DNA of 64,000 bases from contig BQMF02000273.1 in NCBI GenBank assembly GCA_027922465.2, positions 186,001 to 250,000 on the forward strand, given 5' to 3'. The notes under the pieces are model-generated. The model was not told the DNA's origin, did no database searches, and saw nothing but the letters and a program-made list of their open reading frames with translations. Shown here in pieces: positions 38,901 to 46,971 of the stretch (positions are counted from its first letter, which is position 1; each line of letters begins with the position of its first letter). The translations under genes were made by a program, and so were the position numbers. The DNA comes from Turritopsis dohrnii (lineage: Eukaryota > Cnidaria > Hydrozoa > Anthoathecata > Oceaniidae).

Positions 38901-41900
38901 ACAGGACTCTTCAAGTAGCCAGTCCTCCTTAGCGAAACGCTTTCTCAATGCTGATACTATCAGTTTAGTAAGTGTTCTTTTTTCCTGACATTACTCCAGT
39001 TGAACAGGCTGTTTGTATTATATTCATAGTGTGTACCAATGTATTTTATTCATTATTCGTGTTTTTAGGCAAGCAGTGGTAGTATGCTTAGTATTTACAG
39101 TATGGCTGGTGGAGAACACAGCAACATTGTTGTGACTGGTGAGATTCTGTTCGCTGTAAAGCATGATGAGAATTCTGGCATATTTTCTGTCAACATTGAG
39201 AAAGCAAAAGGAATTGCTGCTGTCAATACCAAACAACAGACCTCTGACCCGTAAGTCTATTTTCATTCATGTTTTGTGCATTAATTTGAATGAATGCTGC
39301 TATTGTTGCCTCTTATATAGTTATGTCAAGACTTATCTCCTGCCAGATAAATTGAAAACCTCAAAGAAGAAAACTACTCATCGAAGGAAGACATTAAACC
39401 CTCAATGGAATGAATGCATCAAGGTATGTTGTTCAGTTTAATCCAGTTTAGTTTTTTGTGCCGCTGTCCACAAAACTTTACTGTGAACAGGTGTGAACAA
39501 AATGATGACATTGTCATGAAGTAAGCGGTGACTGGTGTTTTGATCTCATCTAGTACAAATTGAGTCGTGAAGAATTGTTAAAAAAGACTTTGCAAGTTTC
39601 ACTGTGGAATCACGATCGTTTTGGAAGAAACGACTTTCTTGGAGAAGTCCAACTCAACCTGAAACATTATGCCAACACAAACAACCTTGATGTGGAACAA
39701 AGTGTCTGGTACACTCTACAAGAAGCTGTATGCTATTATTCTCATACGATCAAATGTTTTTGTCCATCCCCTGTGTCATCAGGACTTCTTTAAGAATATT
39801 GTAATAATATAGGATTGACGGTTGCTTTAAAGCACCCAGGGGTTAATGATGATGGCCTTGTGAAGGCTCAGGGATCAAAGCAGCTGACAACTTAAAGTCT
39901 ATGCAACCATAGTAATGACGTGGTAAATGATACATTATCCCATTATCCCAAATTGTTGAAAGTTAAAGAGGGCGCACAATATGCACATCATTTCAATGGA
40001 AATACAGTGACTTTTTGACGATTTTGCCCACTGGGATGATAAGGAACACTGGGATGATAAGGAACAAAAAGCCACCAGGTTATCAACCCATGTTGTTTCT
40101 TTTGGAAGAGGGTTTGGGATTCCATACCAATTATAATAAAATCCCCTTTGCTGGATACATTTGTTTTGCGTTCTATGGAGGAAACCTCGTTCTGTTCCAG
40201 GCTCCAGTCAGTGTGGGTGGTGCGGACGACAACAAAGGTGAACTTGTCCTGGCTGTTAAATTCGATCATGATACCATCACTGTCCAAATAAAGGAAGCTC
40301 ATGGTTTGCCTAGTGCAGACGCTGAACATCTGCCCAACCCGTTTGTAAAGTGGTAGGTGTTTTTTTGTCTTCCTGTGTTTTCAGTTAGTTCCATGTGACT
40401 GGATTCCTACTGCTGTAATTCCAGTTACTTGCTGCCGGATAAAAGTCGCAGATCGAAACGAAAATCCAGTGTTCAGAAAAAGACTGTCAAACCTGTTTGG
40501 AATGATAAGTTCGAATACAAGGCCGTGCCGGTATCCGATTTACAATCTCGTGTGTTGGAGCTGACAGTCTGGGATTATGATCGAGACAGTCACCAGTTTC
40601 TTGGAGGCCTGCGGTTAGGTTTACCACAAGGCGACGAATACTGGCACGATTGTTTCGGAAAGGAAGTACAGATCTGGGAAGCTATGATTAAGCATCTTGG
40701 AATCTTCGCCGAGTTCACTGTACCATTAAGAGCAACCATGACGTCTCGAAAGGGGTAAGAGTTTTTTTTTAAATTTCACACATTACATATTCTTGTTGTA
40801 TTCTGTTTATTCATTTTCATTTGCTTTTCTTTCGCTATTATCGTACTTGCTTATATGAAACTCTTCATGACATGCCTCTAAACCACATGGTTTTGTTTAT
40901 TGTTTAGTCAAGAACCTGTGGCCATTCCTATGATCACGAAGCAACTCGACATACAGAGTGAAACAGCGTTACAGCATTCAGACAGCCATGATGTTTTTAA
41001 TGCTACTGGCGTAAGTTTTATAGTTGTCTTCTTGGTTTTATGCAATTCTTTCGTCCATTCATCTGTATATTTTGCACTGTTCAGCATCCGGTCATCCGAA
41101 TCGGTCTTCAATACGTTACTCCGGACCACAATGAAGGAGATGAAAAGAAGAAGAAGAAAAACAAGGGTGGAGAGCTTAAGGTTCATCTTCGAGAAGCCAA
41201 ACATCTGCCAAACACCCCCGATGGAGATTTACCAAGCACTTTTTGTAAAGCGTGAGTTTTTCTTTCTCTCGGTTCCTTTTGCTTTTAGTTTGGGAATGTG
41301 TGTGGAGATGTTTTGTTTTTCGTCTGCTTTTAGATTCTTACATCCAAAGAAAAAATCCGCGAAATTCAAAACTGATGTATACGTGAAAAGTGTTGATCCG
41401 GCGTGGGATTCGGAAATGAGTTTCGAGGGAATTTCTCCCGATGAACTACGTAAGCGTGTGTTAGAGGTGTTAATTTATGACGGTGAGAACGAAAAGAAAC
41501 CGCGCCTCATTGGACTTGTTCGAGTCGGTTCCGGTGGATTGGCAGATAAATGGGATGACAGTGTCGGGAATGAGAAAGAACTTTGGAATTCCATGTTGAA
41601 TAATCCCAACCAATGGAATTTCAACACAGTGCCTATCAGACTAGAGGAGGTCGCGATGTAAGTGTACAGTGAAATCTTTGTTCCACCGATTATACGTTTA
41701 TATGTCTGCATGATTTGAGAAAGGAACTTTAACTTGTGGTGACCAGACGAGTGAATCTGTGAGTGCTTGTGTATTTTTTCATTCAGATCTGTAGAAGAGG
41801 ACGAAAAACTGTTAAAGGACTCTCCTCAAGAAACAAAAAAACAAAAAAAGGTGGAGAACAACGATTCAGATGAAGAAAATGAAACTGAAAGTCATTCCGG

Positions 41901-43545
41901 CGACCAAGATGGTAGCGAGTCGCCGCGAACCTCCGCCTTGCGCGCGATGGGCGTGCATGCGGCTAATGTGATTGATATCATGCAGAGTCGCGATGCTGCC
42001 GAAAAAGAAACGTACCAGCCTCCACAGGACTCGCTAAGTCCCATTGTAGAAGAAAACGAACTAGAATCAAGCGGAGGCGGTAGTGGCGGAGATAAAAGGA
42101 TAACCATTCCGGAAATTACAGTCAGCGTAGTGAGTGGCCATTCCATGTTTTACGCCAATCAATATGGCGGTTGTTTGTCAATAACGTTTTGATTGCTTTT
42201 GTTTTGAAGGACGTGAAGCCGGGCGATCCTCCATTTGTTATGTCAGAAGAGAAGGAGACAGGCGATGAATTCGATGATGACTTTCCTATGAAATTTCGCA
42301 AAGAAAAACCGTCTTTCTCGCTGTTGAAGAGATCAGTACGCTGTACTTTTTCATTCTTACCAATTCTCGTGTTTGTCCGTGGCCTGATACATTTATTTTT
42401 AATTTTAATTTAGACTAGTCGAGAAAGTTTAGCAAGTGTGTACAGTACGGACAGCGCAAATATCTATGGTCAGGTACCGGTTCGTGGTGATTTGCAGTTC
42501 GGCATGAAGTACGATCACAATACTGGTGTTTTCGAAGTACACTTATTCCAAGCCAGAGACATAGCCGCCGTGGACACCAAAAAACAAAGTTCTGATGCGT
42601 AAGTTTGGTACTCGGCGCCTCATCTCTTTCCTTTCACTATTGTGCTTGTAAAAAACCCTTTAGAATACAGTTTTTTTTGTTCTATGAATGTTTATCTTGA
42701 TGTGAACGAAAATTAAGACGAGTTAAGTTTTAGACACTATTTTTCGAGTTCTTTTAGGAATTACTTTACTCCTTATTTTTTTTACCCAGTGGACTAATCG
42801 TCAAAACATTATTACGACAAAGAGCATTGCGATGAAGAGCATTTTCATTGAAATTGTGTAAATATTTCTATAGAAATGCACTCCGTCGCAGTAATTATTC
42901 AATAAATTTATCCGCTGAGTAATTACCATTACAATCCTCACTAAATCTTTGTATAATATTGCCACGATTTTTACGTTCAAAATAGTACAGTATTTCTAGA
43001 CTCTGTTCAAGCACCTGTGTCATTATTTACTACTTGTCTTCAAAGAGGCCATAAAGTAATAGTAATTGACCCTTATATTAGTGTGACTGGTAGAGGTAAT
43101 ATTTTTGTTTCTCATCTTCTTACGAAGGTATTGTAAAGCTTACCTGCTTCCGGACAAAACTAAAGCTAGCAAAAGGAAAACCAAAATACGAAAGAAGTCT
43201 TTGAATCCTGAATGGGAAGAAATATTGGAGGTTTGTATTGCTAAGTTTCAACAGGTTATTTGAAAAAAATGCCTGAATAACAAAGTGAATTTGAAGTGTA
43301 TCTATCAATGAACTAACATGCGTGTTTTTATGTTACCAGTACAAAATCACGATGCGAGATCTTCGCACACGCACGTTGTGGCTGGCGCTATGGCACAGAG
43401 AGAAATTAGGGCGTAATATATTTCTTGGAGAGGTGATGACGAATATGGACGCTGTTGTTGACAATCCTACGGAGTTGGATGCACCAACTCCAAAATGGCA
43501 CACGCTATGCGAGAAGGTCAGAGTGGTTGTATCATAACTGCGTTT

Positions 43546-43601
<56 letters not shown>

Positions 43602-44902
43602 GATCAATGCTAGCGGTATGTTTTATCGAACAATACCAAATCATCTAACTTTTCGTTGAAATAGATAAAAATGAGTTTTGCAAAGATTACACCATCAGCT
43701 TTCGACGGTCTGGAGTTGTTCGATAGACATTAAGCAGAGTTTACATACACATGCAGAAAAGGAGAAATGTTCTTACGCTCATATAATGCCTCACTGTCCT
43801 CTATGACATTTACGTAGGGTACGCCGCCCATGGCGGAATTGTTCAAGGGTGAAATTGTGATCGGTTTGATGTTCGAAGACAAGTCGTTGTATGGAATCAA
43901 TACTCAAGGTGGCGAAACTGGGGAAGATTCTAAAGGTAAGAAGAAGAAGAAGAAGAAGGAAAAGCAGAAAAGTCGTGGTATCATTAACTTGCACATAAAG
44001 GAAGGAATCGATCTCCCAGCTGCTGACAGGGACGGCTTATCCGATCCATTTTGTAAATGGTATGTTTGTTGAGATTTGATCTTCCTTTCATTGTTCGAAT
44101 GTATAGGCGCTAATTTCTAGAATCAATTTGAAGAAGAAGAGCAGCTATTAGGTTAATCTCTCGCTATATTGTTTTTTGTTATTTTTTCATCTCTCACTGG
44201 AACTGTTTTTTCTCATCTACAGCTACATCATTCCGGTTAAAAGCAACAAAACCAAAAGAAAAACGCCGGTCATTAAGAACACCCGAAGTCCACAGTGGGA
44301 TTATCGGACGGAATATGAACTCGATTATGAGGATCTCGGTGATAACGGAATAGAATTCACGGTAGGTTGTTCAGTGCCCTCGGAAATTCTATTTTGGACC
44401 AAAAAAGTTCGCAAGAAAAAGTCGCTCACTGATTTCTAGCTCGTATACTTAGATATGTTGTAGTTCTCCCAATAACTTCCCGGCCCCTTCTTAAATTTGA
44501 ACCGGTCAGAAAATAGAAATATCTTAATCCATTTTTTAATAAACGCTGCAGCTTGGGTATGCTGTAATGACATCATACCATAGAATACCTCTTGGCACAG
44601 CTTATGCAGTTTTTTGTAACCCTAATGATTGATGGGATTTTGACGTACTTCGAAATGTGATCCGAACGTGTTTTTTTTTTTTTTTCTCGATGATATAGGT
44701 ATGGGATTATGACCGTGGAAAACAGAATGATTTCTTGGGGTGTGCTCGTATAAGTTCGGGCATGCGTACTGGTTCATGGGATGACTCAGAAGGTGCTGAA
44801 ATCGAGGCTTGGAAGCACTTGATTAACGAACCAAACAAGTGGAAGGAATTCTCCATTCCTCTTCGATCGAAAATGGACTCGCGACCGCCCAAGGATTATT
44901 AA
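26568..44902 (+). CDS. Synaptotagmin-like Rab effector with seven C2 domains (33 exons, complete)
   Basis: Predicted membrane-trafficking protein of 2300 residues. Exons: 26568-26710, 31766-31993, 32235-32347, 32761-32820, 33053-33655, 34104-34460, 34542-34904, 35176-35535, 35611-36000, 36524-36630, 37011-37180, 37263-37365, 37468-37644, 37943-38154, 38358-38678, 38752-38830, 38905-38967, 39069-39250, 39321-39423, 39554-39727, 40201-40352, 40425-40754, 40908-41010, 41085-41251, 41334-41657, 41787-42129, 42210-42335, 42414-42598, 43128-43230, 43340-43516, 43818-44059, 44223-44361, 44699-44902. Total 6903 nt, all junctions in phase. Domains: Rab-binding helix and eight-cysteine zinc finger (about 10-150), acidic linker with four repeated modules (about 430-870), C2A to C2G (about 925-1058, 1067-1236, 1301-1436, 1447-1594, 1632-1795, 1972-2106, 2110-2290). 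Vertebrate Slps (SYTL1-5) have one Rab-binding domain and two C2s, so five extra C2s are the oddity. No transmembrane segment is seen. The start ATG directly precedes the conserved FTDTEKQLILQVIKRDE helix. Confidence 0.9.
26828..27298. mobile_element. hAT-like MITE with GTTCA target duplication
   Basis: Terminal inverted repeats CAGGGTTCCTACAC and GTGTAGGAACCCTG enclose 471 bp. The 5-base GTTCA is repeated exactly on both sides (26823-26827 and 27299-27303). The interior is rich in the motif GGGAAAATCAGGGAA and is non-coding. CAGGG ends suggest the hAT group, although hAT duplications are usually 8 bp. Confidence 0.75.
27331..28286. mobile_element. TA-flanked 956-bp inverted-repeat element
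   Basis: Left end CCGTAAAGCGGGGTGACTTC and right end GAAGTCACCCCGCTTTACGG are inverted repeats; over 25 bases only one mismatch is seen. TA flanks both sides (27329-27330, 28287-28288). The motif GGGGTGGCTTCGATCA recurs inside near 27530. No transposase frame was found, so it is non-autonomous. It lies in intron 1 of the Slp-like gene. Confidence 0.8.
28287..29922. other. Intron 1 stretch without recognised features
   Basis: AT-rich intronic DNA of the Slp-like gene. I see no exon, RNA gene or repeat with clear ends here. Short open frames lack family resemblance. Confidence 0.4.
29923..30799. mobile_element. TTAA-flanked inverted-repeat element
   Basis: Ends GGATAGTCATCACCCC and GGGGTGATGACTATCC are perfect inverted repeats next to TTAA on each side (29923-29926 and 30796-30799). 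The interior of about 870 bp is AT-rich and non-coding. A TTAA target and GG-start ends fit Kolobok or piggyBac-type elements. Confidence 0.75.
34259..36000 (+). other. Four tandem copies of an acidic-tailed linker module, exons 6-9
   Basis: Each of exons 6, 7, 8 and 9 ends with the same kind of 60-70 residue unit. It starts F(S/A)xM(T/Q)K, passes through ND and a hydrophobic/basic stretch, then has a K-K-T(E)EH-xxKE motif and finishes in a Ser run followed by an Asp/Glu run. Unit starts: 34259, 34718, 35337, 35787. All four exons are bounded by phase-1 introns, so they could multiply without breaking the frame. The SSSSDDD tails are typical casein kinase 2 targets. I know no named domain with this pattern. 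Confidence 0.8.
37064..37644 (+). other. C2A (type I)
   Basis: Begins GEILIGLKYD and ends QWYTLQPK. Loop 1 keeps both Asp ligands (AID and SDPY). Loop 3 reads VWHND...KNIHLG, so at least two of the three loop-3 Asp ligands are lost. It has a polybasic strand (GGKRKTKAKRH). The intron after SDP is phase 2 and is followed by a 103-nt exon. Confidence 0.85.
37943..38678 (+). other. C2B (type II)
   Basis: Begins GDLEIGLTYRPPG and ends FSVPLRST, with the type II signature DTWKDMLNSPNE. The calcium ligands are lost in loop 1 (NISTENMMDMN) and loop 3 (VINRNTS). It is probably a calcium-independent lipid or protein-binding C2. Confidence 0.85.
39138..39727 (+). other. C2C (type I)
   Basis: Begins GEILFAVKHDENSG and ends VWYTLQEA. 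Its exon plan is the same as that of C2A (phase-2 break after SDP, then a 103-nt exon). Of the five ligands, Asp remains at three positions (SDPY, LWNHD, NDFLG). Confidence 0.85.
39965..40035. repeat. Half of a CCCAG palindromic element
   Basis: Contains CATTTCAATGGAAATACAGTGACTTTTTGACGATTTTGCCCACTGGG in pieces, matching the right half of the TA-flanked palindrome at 58319-58439. The left half is absent. It lies in the intron before C2D. Confidence 0.55.
40237..40754 (+). other. C2D (type II)
   Basis: Begins GELVLAVKFDHD and ends FTVPLRATM, with the type II stretch IWEAMI. It keeps SAD in loop 1 and VWDYD in loop 3. The second loop-1 Asp is Asn (PNPF) and the last loop-3 Asp is Gln. Confidence 0.85.
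41088..41657 (+). other. C2E (type II, most diverged)
   Basis: Begins VIRIGLQYV with a lysine run in its first loop and ends FNTVPIRLEE. The type II motif ELWNSMLNNPNQW is intact. Calcium ligands are largely absent (loop 1 PDGDLPSTF, loop 3 IYDGENEKK). No type I partner precedes it; exon 23 in that place codes for 34 residues without C2 features. Confidence 0.8.
42484..43516 (+). other. C2F (type I)
   Basis: Begins RGDLQFGMKYDHNTG and ends KWHTLCEK. Loop 1 keeps Asp twice (AVD, SDAY). Loop 3 reads LWHREKLGRNIFLG without Asp. The 103-nt and 177-nt exons match those of C2A exactly in length. Confidence 0.85.
42785..42919. mobile_element. TA-flanked palindromic mini-element, 135 bp
   Basis: Starts CCCAGTGGACTAATCGTC and ends with the imperfect inverse ATTTATCCGCTGAG, with TA on both sides (42783-42784, 42920-42921). 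The inner inverted motifs GCATTTTCATTGAAAT and ATTTCTATAGAAATGC match those of the element at 58319-58439. Confidence 0.6.
43545..43601. repeat. GTT microsatellite
   Basis: An uninterrupted run of about 18 GTT triplets in the intron between C2F and C2G exons, starting 29 bases after the donor. The polyglutamine frame on the opposite strand is a shadow. Confidence 0.9.
43842..44890 (+). other. C2G (type II, full calcium-ligand set)
   Basis: Begins GEIVIGLMFEDK, carries a lysine run, then LPAADRDGLSDPF in loop 1 and VWDYDRGKQNDFLG in loop 3. All five canonical Asp positions are present. The type II motif EAWKHLINEPNKW and the end FSIPLRSK follow, then 10 residues to the stop. It has one more intron than the other type II C2s. 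Confidence 0.88.
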
Positions 44903-45827
44903 AATCTCGTTTCCGTCAGAACGTCCGAATCTTCACACGAAACATCGATTGGGTTTTGATTTGCGCGTGAAAGGTTGACAATTTTTTGTAAATTAAATTC
45001 TATTTAATACTTTTTTATTTTATTATTTTTGAATTTTTAAACCTTAATTGAATAATATTGATACTGTGTAATGGCGTAAGTGATTCTGTTCATAAAGCTT
45101 GTTGGTGTTGCTAAGGGACCGTATATGGAGCGCCGTATCAACTGATAGCTGACAACATGCATACACGAGTTTTCGTACGAATGTTTTTTAATATTTTCGT
45201 ATTTTTTGTATGAGATCGGAAATCCTCAAGGATAGTCTATATTTTTGTCTGTCTGAAATTGGTGTTTGTTCTATTAAATATTTCATGAAACAACTAGTCT
45301 TGATGTAGGTGTGGTAGTAAATTCCCAGACTTCTTACCCTTATACAACCTCGTCCCCAGACTTACCCTTATATCATCCAATCATTGCAAACTAAGAGATA
45401 TTGGTTGTCAGTTATGAAATTTTATGACGTCAGCGAGTTCTGACGTATGAGTATTCCAAAAACATGTCCTTTTTTGGAAGGGCGCACCAATAAAAGTAAA
45501 TCTTGGAAAGTCAATACCGCCTTTGTGTGGCCATTAACCAATCGAATTGCCAGAATTTAAAGAAAACTCGCTTTTTTGTATTTCTTGTTTTCAATTTTCC
45601 AAAGGCTACATGAACTTCCATGTATTACATGAAAAGAGCACCCGATACACATTCTGACTAAAACCGTCCTTACAAATTTATTATTCCTTTCAATCAATCA
45701 ATCCGTTTTCTGCCATACATGAAAACTGCAATCTAGCTAGATTCTGCTATTCAAATGCACTACTAGAAGCAAAGTGTCCATCATTTATCTGGGGATTATT
45801 TTTTCTATGCATATATCATTGCCCCTT
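44903..45827. other. 3' flank of the Slp-like gene, intergenic
   Basis: No canonical AATAAA lies close to the stop; AATAAT at about 45052 and AATAAA at about 45489 are weak candidates for polyadenylation. A short doubled motif, CCAGACTTNTTACCCTTATA, occurs at about 45327-45375. Nothing else is recognised. Confidence 0.4.
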
Positions 45828-45838
45828 TTTACATCCAA

Positions 45839-45920
45839 CCTCGAACCCAGGGTTACTTGCCTTTTCGATATACGGATGGCGGCGATCTGAAAGGCAAGAA
45901 ACCCTGGGTTCGAGGTTGTT
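45839..45920. mobile_element. Foldback element FB, complete copy with target duplication
   Basis: Outer arms AACCTCGAACCCAGGG and CCCTGGGTTCGAGGTT, inner arms around TTGCCTTTTCGATATACGG. The 11-base TTTTTACATCC is found directly on both sides (45828-45838 and 45920-45931), which looks like a target-site duplication. No coding potential. The arms contain GGTTCGAGG, which resembles a tRNA B-box. Confidence 0.7.
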
Positions 45921-45958
45921 TTTACATCCCTTCTTATGAAGAGTTATCTTGCATATTA

Positions 45959-46365
45959 GGGAACTTACGAGAGTACGACGGCAACGTGGACGACGACGTA
46001 CAAGATATTCATCTTCAATGAATCACAAAAGAGCAAAAACTATACACTTGGGTTAAGGAGTTTATTTATAATGCCTTTGAAGTTTGTTTTTTGAACTTTG
46101 AGAGACAGAATCATGAAAGAACCAAGGAAAATTTATCGGAAGTACTGCCATTCTCACGTCTTCGTTTTCAGTACGACTTCAAAATATTACTTTTCACGTT
46201 GTGTGTAGAACGTGCAAATCTAATAATGATATTAGTAAAATTAAAAACATTTCCCATTAGTATAGTGTGAAACGACTTCCATTCTAAAGCAACTATGGAG
46301 TAAAGTGAATCTTTTGTTTGCCTCACGTCGTCGTCCACGTTGCCGTCGTAGTTTCGTAAGGTCCC
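45959..46365. mobile_element. TATTA-flanked inverted-repeat element
   Basis: Terminal inverted repeats start GGGAACTTACGA and end as the inverse TTTCGTAAGGTCCC, continuing with ACGACGGCAACGTGGACGAC on both sides. TATTA is duplicated (45954-45958 and 46366-46370). The 407-bp interior is non-coding. Confidence 0.75.
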
Positions 46366-46638
46366 TATTATTTAGTGGAGCGATGATCTGTAGTGTTCAA
46401 GCTCTAGCTATGGTGTACTCCACTCCAAGTACGCCTTCAAATCAGCATATGTCAGCCCTCAGCTGACTCCACGCTGCCTCCAGGAAAGCCAGAGCAAATG
46501 CTATAGTCAACTATTACAGTTGACCCTCGTTATCTCACACATACGCCGCTATATCTCGAACAAAAACCTTGGTACAACCCGCTATAAATCTCGTTATCTC
46601 GAAGTCGAAGTTTTCAAACTTTTTCGCGGTCCATTGAG

Positions 46639-46866
46639 GGGGTGTTTATATGGAAGCGAGCTGGCCCGGTTAAACGGGCTGGCTCGCTTAGCCGAGATCT
46701 CACTTACATTAAGAAATATATGTTTTTATTCGAATGTGTTTATATGAAAACCGAGCCAGCCCGCCTAAGCGAGATCTCGGTTCAATTTGCCGAGATCTTG
46801 CTTCAGTGGGATGAAAATTTTCCATATAAACATCCAAAACCGGGCTAGCCCGGCTGAGCGCGCTCG
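46639..46866. mobile_element. Truncated relative of the TAA-flanked palindromic MITE
   Basis: Starts GGGGGTGTTTATATGGAAGC and continues GAGCTGGCCCGGTTAAACGG, like the element at 25044-25438. The right side stops after GGCTAGCCCGGCTGAGC, without the terminal repeat. It ends about 105 bases before the PAN2 start codon and may sit in its promoter. Confidence 0.65.
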
Positions 46867-46971
46867 ACACTGTGGTTGCAAGTTGACGGGGAAACCCAGC
46901 CGGGGAAACCCAGACGTGTAGTGTAGGATTATGACTTTTGAACAATAACAAGCAGAACTAAAGCATTCAAA

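Noticed and set aside
40015..40200. Upstream extension of the C2D exon in the same frame
   Set aside because: The part before 40201 overlaps a transposon-derived hairpin half, and a good acceptor (CTGTTCCAG) lies directly at the conserved start.
43333..43644. Polyglutamine protein on the minus strand
   Set aside because: Shadow of the GTT microsatellite and of the antisense of C2F exon 30.
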